From DATGSL01 sp964645585 (GTDB taxonomy: Bacteria > Verrucomicrobiota > Verrucomicrobiia > Opitutales > T3Sed10-336): DNA of 29,897 nucleotides. The stretch lies in contig CAZYAN010000048.1 of assembly GCA_964645585.1 (NCBI GenBank), forward strand, positions 1-29,897. Reading direction: 5' to 3'. Of the stretch, positions 7,527 to 15,130 are shown piece after piece. Position 1 is the stretch's first letter. Each line of letters starts with the position of its first letter. Both the position numbers and the translations under genes were made by a program. Below the pieces are notes generated by a model. It searched no databases. It was not told where the DNA came from and saw nothing but the letters and a program-made list of their open reading frames with translations.

Positions 7527-8192
7527 ATGGCAAGACAAGCACCGTACCGAGGGCGTCGGCCCTGGCACCGCGGCCCGCGCCGCAATGAGCGCATTCGCGC
7601 GCGAGAGGTCCGAGTAATCGGGCCCAAAGGAGATCAGATTGGAATCATGCCAACCGAAAAGGCGATCGCGTTGGCCCGCCAGGCAGGCTACGATCTCGTC
7701 GAGATCGCGGCCAAAGCGAACCCGCCCGTTTGCCGGATTCTTGATTTCGGCAAATACATGTATGAGCAGAGCAAGAAGACCAAGGAAAGCAAAGGGTCGA
7801 GCAGCAAGATCAAGGAAGTAAAGTTCCGGGTCAAAATCGGCGAGCACGACTACATGACCAAGCTGCGCCATGCCGAGGAGTTTCTTGGAAAAGGGAACAA
7901 GGTGAAATTGACCCTGACGTTCCGCGGTCGCGAGATGGAGCACAAGGAGCTCGGGTTCGAAAATATCCAGCGCGCGATCAATGATTTGAACCAGGTCGGC
8001 ACGCCGGATGCTCCCCCGCGCTTGGCGGGCCGGAACATCAACGCGATGCTTTCGCCTCTGCCGGCCAACAAGCGAAAGATCCGCTGGAACCCGCCCGAAG
8101 TTATGCAGCGTCCAACCCCCGAGACGCGCGATCATGAGGACCGGGACGGTGATGGCGACGAAGAAGACGGCGACCCTTCCGCAGCCAGCTGA
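7527..8192 (+). CDS. infC: Translation initiation factor IF-3
   Basis: A 221-residue protein that binds the 30S subunit, keeps it from joining 50S and checks start-codon pairing. The N-terminal domain carries RRNERIRAREVRVIGPKGDQIGIMPTEKAIALAR and the family signature around AANPPVCRILDFGKYMYEQ. The linker is Lys-rich (KKTKESKGSSSKIKEVKFR). The C-terminal domain has IGEHDYMTKLRHAEEFLGKGNKVKLTLTFRGREM. The last 35 or so residues form an extra acidic tail (HEDRDGDGDEEDGD) not present in the E. coli protein of about 180 residues. The codon before the ATG is TGA, so the start is firm; it is a plain ATG rather than the rare ATT found in many infC genes. The usual followers rpmI-rplT are absent: a cell-wall amidase gene overlaps the 3' end. 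Confidence 0.96.
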   Translation: MARQAPYRGRRPWHRGPRRNERIRAREVRVIGPKGDQIGIMPTEKAIALARQAGYDLVEIAAKANPPVCRILDFGKYMYEQSKKTKESKGSSSKIKEVKFRVKIGEHDYMTKLRHAEEFLGKGNKVKLTLTFRGREMEHKELGFENIQRAINDLNQVGTPDAPPRLAGRNINAMLSPLPANKRKIRWNPPEVMQRPTPETRDHEDRDGDGDEEDGDPSAAS

Positions 8193-9195
8193 TGTGGCCG
8201 TCATCCGCCTGATTTTCGCTATTTTTGCGTTCATTCCGGCGGGTGTCTTGCCGACGACGCCCGCGGCAGGTGCCGCTGATTCCGAGCGTCGCGAATTCAT
8301 CGCCCTGACGGAGCTTGCGGGCTCCCTCGGGATGCAGTCGCGATGGCTCGATCCGGGGAAGGAGATCGAGTTGAGGCGGGAACACGCGTCGCTCGCTTTC
8401 AAGGTCGAAAGCCGGGAGATCCGACTGAATGGCATTCGTGTCTTTCTCGGCGATCCGATTCTCCCTCACAACGGCGGCTTCCGCGTCAGCCGCACCGACG
8501 CGGTCAGCACCATCCAGCCGCTGCTGCTGCCCCACAGCCAAATTCCGGCTGGCGCGGTGCGGACGATCGTCCTCGATCCTGGCCATGGCGGTCGCGACCG
8601 CGGTACGAGCAACGCCGCGCTCGGGCTGCTTGAAAAGGATCTGACCATGGAAATTGTCCGCCGGTTGTACGGAGTCCTTGTTCAAGAGGGCTACCGGGTG
8701 GGCGTCACCCGGCAGACGGATGAGTACATTTCACTGGAAGACCGGGCAAAGCGAGCCGCGGCCGCCGGTGCCGATCTGTTCGTCAGTCTCCATTTCAACG
8801 CGGCGGGACGGCGCGACGCGCGGGGCGTGGAAACCTATGTGCTGACGCCGCAATTTCAGCGCTCCACCGGACAGGAGGAGCTGAGCGCGAGCGACAAGGA
8901 ATTGCATCGGGGCAACGCCCATGATCACTGGAACGCATTGCTGGGATTTCTTGTCCACCGTCAGCTTTTGGGCGACCTCGGCGCATTTGACCGCGGCTTT
9001 AAGCGAGCTCGTTTCGCGGTCCTGCGCGAGGCGCCGTGCCCGGCGGTTCTGGTGGAGGCGGGTTATCTGTCGAATCCCGAAGAGGCGGCTCGAATTGCCA
9101 CCCGGGAGTACCAGGATAGACTTGTCCATTCGCTCGCCCGCGGTATTAATGAGTATCGCCGGGCGACGGAACGAATCGGGGCCGCACACCACTGA
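8152..9195 (+). CDS. N-acetylmuramoyl-L-alanine amidase (Amidase_3)
   Basis: A 347-residue exported zinc amidase that cuts the bond between muramic acid and the stem peptide. Residues 15-42 are a signal sequence (VAVIRLIFAIFAFIPAG). Residues 45-128 form a stalk/AMIN-like domain (FIALTELAGSLGMQSRWLDPGKEIEL). The catalytic domain spans about 137-335: zinc ligands H145 (DPGHGG), E161 (LLEKDL) and H214 (SLHFNA), and catalytic E302 in LVEAGYLSNPEEA. ATG at 8152 overlaps infC by 41 bases in another frame; ATG at 8134 and GTG at 8194 are alternatives, the last leaving no overlap. Coupling to infC translation is likely. It differs from the second amidase in the window (24422-25912), having an N-terminal stalk and no golvesin domains. 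Confidence 0.92.
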   Translation: MATKKTATLPQPADVAVIRLIFAIFAFIPAGVLPTTPAAGAADSERREFIALTELAGSLGMQSRWLDPGKEIELRREHASLAFKVESREIRLNGIRVFLGDPILPHNGGFRVSRTDAVSTIQPLLLPHSQIPAGAVRTIVLDPGHGGRDRGTSNAALGLLEKDLTMEIVRRLYGVLVQEGYRVGVTRQTDEYISLEDRAKRAAAAGADLFVSLHFNAAGRRDARGVETYVLTPQFQRSTGQEELSASDKELHRGNAHDHWNALLGFLVHRQLLGDLGAFDRGFKRARFAVLREAPCPAVLVEAGYLSNPEEAARIATREYQDRLVHSLARGINEYRRATERIGAAHH

Positions 9196-9252
9196 TTGGT
9201 TCGCCGCAATTTTGTCCGACTGTCTGGACGGTCCTGAAAACGTCAGCTCATC

Positions 9253-10920
9253 ATGAACCGCCTCTGCTCCAGTCTGCTTCTCCGCGCGCTTCTCCCGCAC
9301 CTGTTTCTGGCCGCGGCCGACCTCGTCGCGGAATCGCTTGAAGACTTGGCATCGCGGGTGGTGATCGTGGCGAATGAGAATTCGCGGGGTTCGGTCCGGA
9401 TCGCCGAGCATTACGCGGAGCGGCGCGGTGTGCCGCGCGAAAACATCATTCGCCTGAATGCGCCGGACGCGGAGACGATCACGCGGGAGCAATTCATCAC
9501 GACGATTCACAATCCCCTGCACAAAAAGCTCTTCGAAGGCGATTGGCTGGAGGGGCTTTTTTCAGAGCTGACCGTCGAGGACGGGCGCTATCGCAGCCTG
9601 ATCTCGGGGCATCGCATCTCCTATCTCATTCTTTGCCGCGGAATTCCGTTGCGGATTGAAGACGATCCGTCGCTTGTAACCCCGCGGATGCGGCAGCAGG
9701 CGCCGGCGGAGTTTTTGACCTCCGCGGCTTCCGTGGATTCGGAGGTGGCCTTGATGACAGGGATTTTGCCGGTTGTCGCATTCGTCCCCAACCCGCTTTT
9801 CGAGAAAAAAGAACCGAGTGAGTCAGACCGCATGAAGGTGATCAAGGTTGCCCGCTTGGATGGACCGACGGTGGCGTCGGCGATGTCGCTGGTCGACCAT
9901 GCGATTGCCGGTGAGAAGAGCGGGTTGCGGGGGCGCGCCTATGTGGACCTGACGGGTCCGCACCAAGATGGTGATGACTGGTTGCGGGCGACCGCGGCTG
10001 TAATCGAGAGACTCGGGTTCGACCTCGAACGTCATGACGCGAAAGGAGTTTTTCCCGCGATTGCGCGTTTCGACGCGCCGGCGCTCTATTTTGGCTGGTA
10101 TGCCAATGACGCGACCGGACCGTTTACCGTCGATGGTTTTTTCTTTCCTCCAGGCGCGATCGCCTTGCACATCCACAGCTTTTCGGCCCGGACAGCGAGG
10201 AGAGCGAACCAAGGCTGGATCGGTCCGCTTGTGGAACGGGGCGTGGCGGTGACTCTAGGCAATGTTTACGAGCCGTATTTGCAGTATACCCATCGCCCGC
10301 ACCATTTTCTCGAGCGTCTGGCTGACGGGGCAACTGTCGGGGACGCGGCGGCGTACGCGATTTCGGCGCTGAGCTGGCAGGGGGTTCTGATCGGCGATCC
10401 GCTGTACCGGCCGTTCGCGCGTCCGCTTGAACAGCAGTTGACGGCGGGAGGAAACGGCGATGAGTCTGATGAAGACAGACTGGCTGGCTACGCCGTCATT
10501 CGAAGGATGAATCTCGGCCTTCGCGAAGGCGAGGGGAAGGCGGCCGTTGATGCTGCTGAAACCTTTCTTCGCGACCATCCGCATTGGGCGCTGGCGGTGG
10601 CTGTCGCGAAGGCGCGGGAGGCGGAGGGAGAGCGCCGGGCGGCGCGCCTTGTCTTGGAACGGTTTTTGGACGACATGCCGCAGCCGGCAGTCATGGAAAT
10701 TCTTGTAGCGAGGGAAGCGGCCGATCTGCTGGCAACGCTCGGCGAGAGAAAGAAAGCATTGAAGGTGTACGAAGCCGTACTGGAGTCCGAAACGGCGCCG
10801 GACGTACTGAGAAGCGTTGTGCTGCGAAGCGGTGTCGAGCTGGCTCAGCGTGCTGGCGACAGCAAGCGGGCGCGGAAATGGCGAACGGAACTCGACCGGC
10901 TGCAAACGGTTGGCCGGTAA
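9253..10920 (+). CDS. TIGR03790 family protein with TPR-like C-terminus
   Basis: A 555-residue protein. Residues 1-28 look like a signal peptide. Residues about 32-395 match my memory of the TIGR03790 family: RVVIVANENSRGSVRIAEHY and RGVPRENIIRL near the start, YLILCRGIPLRI, then LYFGWYANDATGPF, GAIALHIHSFSART, WIGPLVERGVAVTLGNVYEPYL and GVLIGDPLYRPFA. The family is common in planctomycetes, verrucomicrobia and some proteobacteria; its biochemical role is unknown. The last 150 residues are helical with Ala-rich repeats (AVAVAKAREAEGERRAARLVLERFL, GERKKALKVYEAVLES) like TPR units. It starts 57 bases after the amidase on the same strand and may be in its operon. The ATG at 9253 has no clear ribosome binding site. 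Confidence 0.85.
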   Translation: MNRLCSSLLLRALLPHLFLAAADLVAESLEDLASRVVIVANENSRGSVRIAEHYAERRGVPRENIIRLNAPDAETITREQFITTIHNPLHKKLFEGDWLEGLFSELTVEDGRYRSLISGHRISYLILCRGIPLRIEDDPSLVTPRMRQQAPAEFLTSAASVDSEVALMTGILPVVAFVPNPLFEKKEPSESDRMKVIKVARLDGPTVASAMSLVDHAIAGEKSGLRGRAYVDLTGPHQDGDDWLRATAAVIERLGFDLERHDAKGVFPAIARFDAPALYFGWYANDATGPFTVDGFFFPPGAIALHIHSFSARTARRANQGWIGPLVERGVAVTLGNVYEPYLQYTHRPHHFLERLADGATVGDAAAYAISALSWQGVLIGDPLYRPFARPLEQQLTAGGNGDESDEDRLAGYAVIRRMNLGLREGEGKAAVDAAETFLRDHPHWALAVAVAKAREAEGERRAARLVLERFLDDMPQPAVMEILVAREAADLLATLGERKKALKVYEAVLESETAPDVLRSVVLRSGVELAQRAGDSKRARKWRTELDRLQTVGR

Positions 10921-10952
10921 CGAAGGGTGAGTTTCGTTGCGCCGATGTCCAT

Positions 10953-10993
10953 GCTCTCACGAGCGCGGCTGCGAAGCGCGGACGCTTCGCAGC
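10953..10993. repeat. Hairpin repeat, copy 2, between convergent genes
   Basis: The 17-base core GCTCTCACGAGCGCGGC (10953-10969) is identical to that at 5263-5279. It is followed by a perfect 11-base-pair stem, GCTGCGAAGCG (10968-10978) with CGCTTCGCAGC (10983-10993), loop CGGA. It sits between the converging TIGR03790 and clpP genes and could end transcripts from both sides, though no T-tract follows. Confidence 0.7.
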
Positions 10994-11021
10994 TGCAGGC
11001 GCGAGCCGGCGGGGCCCCGAA

Positions 11022-11600
11022 TCAGATTTTGGTGACGATATGGTCGGCGAGGCCGTAGTCGATCGCCTCTTTGGCGGTCAAGTAGAAGTCGCGGTCGGTA
11101 TCGTGCTGGATCTTTTCGAGCGGCTGCCCGGAGGCGTCAGCCAAGATCTTGTTGAGTTCGTCGCGAAGCCGTTCCATCTCGGTCGCCTGGATATTGATAT
11201 CGACGGCGGGTGCGATCATGCGTCCTGTGATCAGCGGCTGGTGGATCAGCACGCGGGCGTGAGGAAATAGGTAACGGTTCCCCTTCTTCGGCGCGCTGAG
11301 CAGGATGGAGCCCATGCTGGCGGCCATGCCCATAACGACGACTTTGACCGGAGACGAGATCAGTTTAATGGTGTCGTAAATCGCCATCCCTGAAGTGATG
11401 GCGCCGCCGGGCGTGTCGATGTAGAATGTGATCTCCTTGCCGGGGTCGGCCGTTTCGAGATAAAGGAATTTTTCCACGACGCTCTTCGCGGATTCCTCAT
11501 CCACCTGACCCCAGAGGAAGAGCTTTCGCTCCTCGAGGAATTTGCGTTGCAAGTAGGCGTCGAAAGGAATGTTGAGCGCCAGCGGTTCTTGGTTGGCCAT
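11022..11600 (-). CDS. clpP: ATP-dependent Clp protease proteolytic subunit
   Basis: A 192-residue serine peptidase (family S14) that forms a two-ring barrel and degrades proteins fed by a Clp ATPase in the cytoplasm. The triad is complete: S95 in GMAASMGS, H120 in VLIHQP and D171 in DTDRDFYL. FYIDTPGGAITSGMAIYDTI matches the oligopeptide-binding strand. The handle region (LITGRMIAPAVDINIQATEMERLRDELNKIL) departs from the usual GxxGxATDIEIxAREI pattern, so this may be a second, divergent ClpP rather than the main one. No clpX follows. The gene converges on the TIGR03790 gene with a hairpin between. No Shine-Dalgarno site precedes the ATG. Confidence 0.93.
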   Translation of the reverse strand: MANQEPLALNIPFDAYLQRKFLEERKLFLWGQVDEESAKSVVEKFLYLETADPGKEITFYIDTPGGAITSGMAIYDTIKLISSPVKVVVMGMAASMGSILLSAPKKGNRYLFPHARVLIHQPLITGRMIAPAVDINIQATEMERLRDELNKILADASGQPLEKIQHDTDRDFYLTAKEAIDYGLADHIVTKI

Positions 11601-11657
11601 AGTAATTTGTAGCAGGTGCTTTCTAATTCAAAAAGAGTGGGATCGTAAGCAAAGGCG

Positions 11658-12203
11658 TCAAATCATGCCAAGTTTCATTTTGCCTTCTTCACTGATCATT
11701 TCCTGGTTCCAGGGCGGATCCCAGACGAGCGAGACTTCGGCGTCTTCGACATTCGGAAGGACCATAATTTTGTCTTTGGCGTCGGCGGCGATTGCGGGGC
11801 CCATGCCGCACCCGGGGGCGGTCAGCGTCATTTTCACCTCAACACGGACCTTGTCGTTTTCGGTCGGAATAACCTCACAGCCGTAAACGAGACCGAGGTC
11901 GACGATATTGACGGGAATTTCCGGGTCGTAGCAGTGTTTCAACTGGTCGAGCACCATCCCTTCGGTGATCGCTTCCCCCGCGGCAATGTGCGTGCCTGCC
12001 TCCTCGCGCTCCAGACCGAGCGCATCGGCATCCTCGCCTGCAATGCGTGCCAGCCCGAAACTGACATTGACGGTGTAGGAACCGCCGAGCGTCTGGGTGA
12101 TGAAAACGCGGGTGCCCTCCGGCAGCGTCACACGATCGCCGCTCGGGATCATAATCGCTTCACAGTCACGGGTGAGAGTGCATTCGGTGTTTGTCAGGGA
12201 CAT
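11658..12203 (-). CDS. sufT: Fe-S cluster maturation protein SufT (DUF59/MIP18 fold)
   Basis: A 181-residue protein of the long SufT type (TIGR03406): an N-terminal segment of about 85 residues (RDCEAIMIPSGDRVTLPEGT, GGSYTVNV) fused to a MIP18-like domain. The domain shows CYDPEIPVNIVDLGLVYG (91-108), the conserved Cys C132 in MTLTAPGCGMG and the end motif VWDPPW. SufT is an accessory factor that helps mature Fe-S proteins under high demand and usually sits in suf operons; here it is alone, 57 bases upstream of clpP on the same strand and divergent from ispE. The ATG at 12203 fits the family N-terminus. Confidence 0.9.
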   Translation of the reverse strand: MSLTNTECTLTRDCEAIMIPSGDRVTLPEGTRVFITQTLGGSYTVNVSFGLARIAGEDADALGLEREEAGTHIAAGEAITEGMVLDQLKHCYDPEIPVNIVDLGLVYGCEVIPTENDKVRVEVKMTLTAPGCGMGPAIAADAKDKIMVLPNVEDAEVSLVWDPPWNQEMISEEGKMKLGMI

Positions 12204-12324
12204 GATGGCATGAAATTAAAATCCAACCCCGCAAAGTGCAAAGCGAAAGAAGAAAATCCTCGCGGAATTCGCGGGCGATCTTGCGTTGGGTCAAAGGCGC
12301 GGTTTGACTGCCCTCACTTGCGGA

Positions 12325-13221
12325 ATGGAAGAAGTCGAACAGTTCTGTCCGGCCAAACTCAATCTCTTCCTGGCGATCACCGGCCGCCGGGAAGATGGGT
12401 TCCACGAACTGGTTTCGTTGATGGTCCCGCTGGATTTCGGCGACCGGTTGCGGATGACCTGGAGCGGGGCGGATGAGATTGCGTTTTCCTGCGACGATGA
12501 TTCGGTTCCGCTGGGCCGAGATAATCTGGTGGTGCGGGCGATCGAGCGGTTTCGGGAGCGATTTCCCCTGCCGCGCGGGCTTCGGGTGGTTTTGGAGAAG
12601 CGGATCCCGTCCGGCGCGGGTCTGGGGGGCGGAAGCAGTGACGCGACCGGGGCGCTGCTGGCGCTCAACCGCCTGGCCGGATCGCCGGCGAGCCGCGGGG
12701 AGTTGCATGTGATCGCCGCGTCGATCGGGTCGGATTGTCCCTTCTTTTTGGAAAACGGCCCTGCGATTGTCCGCGGGCGGGGGGAGCGAATTGAGCCATT
12801 GCCGGTGGAAGCGGCAGCGCGTTTGCGCGGGAAACGGTTTCTGCTGCTGAAGCCGTCGTTTTCGATTGATACCGCGTGGGCCTACCAAGCGTTGGGCCGG
12901 GAGGCGGACCCTTTTGTCGCACCCGAGGAGGCGGAAGCTCGCTTGGCGGAGAGCTTGGGCGCCGCGTCGGAGCGGTCGATAGACCAAGGGTTATTCAACA
13001 GTTTGGAACGTCCGGTTTTTCGGAAATTTATCGCATTGCCGACCTTGAAGGCCCGCTTGGATCGGCTCGGGCTGCCGGTCCGGATGAGCGGGAGCGGAAG
13101 CACGCTCTTTGCCTGTCTCGACGAGCGCGATCCGCGGGAGGACGAGGCGAGGCGCTTGGCGGAGGATGCGTATGGGGATTCCGGGTGGATCCGCGCCGTT
13201 CGCGTTCCGGATGCAGGTTGA
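12325..13221 (+). CDS. ispE: 4-diphosphocytidyl-2-C-methyl-D-erythritol kinase
   Basis: A 298-residue GHMP kinase that phosphorylates CDP-methylerythritol in the MEP pathway of isoprenoid synthesis. Motif 1 is CPAKLNLFLAI with K11, and GRREDGFHELVSLM follows. The ATP loop is IPSGAGLGGGSSDATGA (residues 94-110), with the likely catalytic Asp D106. Motif 3, VRMSGSGSTLFACL, is near the C-terminus. The ATG at 12325 matches the family start; in-frame TTG codons upstream (12286, 12304) are less likely. It is divergent from sufT and followed by ptsI after 86 bases. Confidence 0.95.
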   Translation: MEEVEQFCPAKLNLFLAITGRREDGFHELVSLMVPLDFGDRLRMTWSGADEIAFSCDDDSVPLGRDNLVVRAIERFRERFPLPRGLRVVLEKRIPSGAGLGGGSSDATGALLALNRLAGSPASRGELHVIAASIGSDCPFFLENGPAIVRGRGERIEPLPVEAAARLRGKRFLLLKPSFSIDTAWAYQALGREADPFVAPEEAEARLAESLGAASERSIDQGLFNSLERPVFRKFIALPTLKARLDRLGLPVRMSGSGSTLFACLDERDPREDEARRLAEDAYGDSGWIRAVRVPDAG

Positions 13222-13307
13222 TCGGAGAATTTGCTCGTCGTTTGTTTCGGAGCCATGGTTAAATGTGCCGGTCTCCGGGGCGTCGCTCCGGTGCTGCGAT
13301 AGCTCGC

Positions 13308-15095
13308 ATGGATCCCGCTGATCAAGAGATTGTACTGAAAGGAATTCCCGCATCGGCCGGAGTCGCGCACGGGGAAGCGATTTTGCTTGTACAGCGTGAT
13401 CTGGATATCCCGGAATACGAAATCAGCCGCGAGCAGATGGCGGCTGAAATCGAGCGTTTTGAACGGGCTCTCCTCGATACGCGGGCTCAAATCACGAAAA
13501 TTCGGAGCGAGGTGGCCCAAAAGCTGGGAGAAGACGAGGCGAGGATTTTTGACGCTCATTTGCTTGTTATTGAGGATAAAGCGCTTATCGATGAGACGAT
13601 CCGGGAGATGGAGGAATCGCGCCGCAATATCGTCTATAGTTTTTACACGGTCTCCAATCGGTATGTGGAAGCGTTCGCCCGGATCGATGACGAGTATTTG
13701 CGGGAGCGGGCGACGGACATTCGGGATGTCTCCCGGCGCCTGTTGCAAAACCTGATGGGCGTCGACTCCCACGGAATGGCGCGCAATTTTGCCGGCGGGA
13801 TCTTGGTTTGCCACGACATTTCTCCGTCGGAAACGGCCAGTTTGGAAGAGGGCAAAGTGCGGGCGATCGTCAGTGACGTCGGCAGCCGGACGAGTCACGC
13901 GGTGATTATGGCGCGTTCAATCGAAGTCCCGGCGGTTGTCGGGCTGCGAGACTTTTCCCGGCACGTCCGCTGCGGCGACACGCTGTTGGTGGACGGGTAC
14001 GACGGTGTTGTCATCGTGAACCCGTCCGAGGAAACGCTTTTCCGTTACGGTCAGGTTCAAAAACAGAAGAAGTCGCTCGAGGAGCGGATCCGGTCGGTTC
14101 AGGATCTGCCGTGCGAGACACGTGACGGGCGGGCAATTCCGCTGCGAGCGAATATTGAGAACGTCGAGCATCTTGAACGGGTGATCGCATCGGGCGCGGA
14201 GGGGGTCGGCCTTTTTCGGACGGAGTATCTCTTCTTGTCAAAGGTGCGTTTCCCAGGGGAAGAGGAGCAGTTTCAGGCGTATCGAAAGCTCGCCGAGCAG
14301 ATGGCGCCGAATCCAGTGGTGATCCGGACGATCGACTTCGGCGCCGACAAGGTTGATCGCCACTCCCAGTATTACCATGAAGAGACGAATCCGTTTCTCG
14401 GCTTCCGGGCAATCCGGTTTTGTCTCGAGCATCCGGACGTCTTTAAAGATCAGGTGCGGGCGATCCTGCGGGCGAGCCATTACGGAAATGTCCGGATGAT
14501 GTATCCGATGATCAGCGGCTTGGACGAGCTTCAGCGGGCGAATGCGCTTGTAGGGGAGGTAAAGCGGGAATTGACCGAGGCCGGCACCCCGTTCAACAGT
14601 TCAATTCCGATCGGCAGCATGATTGAAGTCCCGAGCGCCGCGCTCTGCGCCGATGTGTTAGCCGCCGAGTGCGATTTTTTCAGCATTGGGACGAATGACC
14701 TGATCCAGTACCTCTTGGCCGTCGACCGGCTCAATGACCGGATCGCGCACCTGTATGAGCCGACGCATCCCGCGGTGCTCCACACAATCCGAATGATTGT
14801 CGAAGCGGGCCATCGGCATGGGATCCGGGTCAGTGTTTGCGGTGAGATGGCCGGTGATCCGATCTATTTGCCCCTCTTGCTCGGCCTCGGTGTGGACGAG
14901 GTCAGCGTGGTGCCTTCGGCATTAGCTGTAAGCAAGTACCTAATACGCAACGTGGAGCTCCGGCAACTGGAGGAATTGACCCAACAGGCGCTTCAGACGG
15001 CCGACCCGAAGGAAATTTTCAATCTGGCTGAAGCATTCTACCGTCGCCACGTCGTCGAACCGGACTCTGAAGAGAAAGCGGAAAGCGGAAATTAG
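13308..15095 (+). CDS. ptsI: Phosphoenolpyruvate-protein phosphotransferase (enzyme I of the PTS)
   Basis: A 595-residue cytoplasmic enzyme that takes phosphate from PEP and passes it to HPr. Phospho-accepting H197 lies in SRTSHAVIMARSIEVPAVVG, the usual signature. The HPr-binding helical domain covers about 40-140. The C-terminal PEP-binding barrel has GVGLFRTEYLFL, VIRTIDFGADK, NPFLGFRAIR, MYPMISGLDEL, IGSMIEVPSAAL, FFSIGTNDLIQYLLAVDR and the active-site Cys in VSVCGEMAGD. The start at 13308 (MDPADQE) aligns with the family; an upstream start at 13263 would add a poor leader. No ptsH or permease gene is nearby, so it may serve a nitrogen/regulatory PTS or a sugar PTS encoded elsewhere. The final codons run through a heptamer repeat. 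Confidence 0.96.
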   Translation: MDPADQEIVLKGIPASAGVAHGEAILLVQRDLDIPEYEISREQMAAEIERFERALLDTRAQITKIRSEVAQKLGEDEARIFDAHLLVIEDKALIDETIREMEESRRNIVYSFYTVSNRYVEAFARIDDEYLRERATDIRDVSRRLLQNLMGVDSHGMARNFAGGILVCHDISPSETASLEEGKVRAIVSDVGSRTSHAVIMARSIEVPAVVGLRDFSRHVRCGDTLLVDGYDGVVIVNPSEETLFRYGQVQKQKKSLEERIRSVQDLPCETRDGRAIPLRANIENVEHLERVIASGAEGVGLFRTEYLFLSKVRFPGEEEQFQAYRKLAEQMAPNPVVIRTIDFGADKVDRHSQYYHEETNPFLGFRAIRFCLEHPDVFKDQVRAILRASHYGNVRMMYPMISGLDELQRANALVGEVKRELTEAGTPFNSSIPIGSMIEVPSAALCADVLAAECDFFSIGTNDLIQYLLAVDRLNDRIAHLYEPTHPAVLHTIRMIVEAGHRHGIRVSVCGEMAGDPIYLPLLLGLGVDEVSVVPSALAVSKYLIRNVELRQLEELTQQALQTADPKEIFNLAEAFYRRHVVEPDSEEKAESGN

Positions 15096-15109
15096 AAAGC
15101 GGAACGAAC
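15075..15109. repeat. Heptamer tandem repeat AAAGCGG at the end of ptsI
   Basis: Five 7-base units: AAAGCGG, AAAGCGG, AAATTAG, AAAGCGG, AACGAAC. The ptsI stop codon TAG is the end of unit three, so the repeat spans the coding end and the intergenic space. Confidence 0.6.
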
Positions 15110-15130
15110 CTAAGATCCTTTAGTTCCGCT
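15098..15130. terminator. Hairpin between the convergent ptsI and methyltransferase genes
   Basis: AGCGGAA (15098-15104) pairs with TTCCGCT (15124-15130), and CTAA (15110-15113) with TTAG (15120-15123) closes an inner stem; CGAAC bulges out on one side. The structure covers the stop of the minus-strand gene. It could end transcription in both directions, but no long T-tract is present. Confidence 0.4.

Noticed and set aside
7149..8435. 428-codon frame antisense to infC and the amidase start
   Set aside because: It crosses two convincing genes and an intergenic leader and shows no recognisable domain.
13263..13307. Upstream start for ptsI
   Set aside because: The added 15 residues are Arg-rich and not part of the family; MDPADQE at 13308 aligns with the normal N-terminus.
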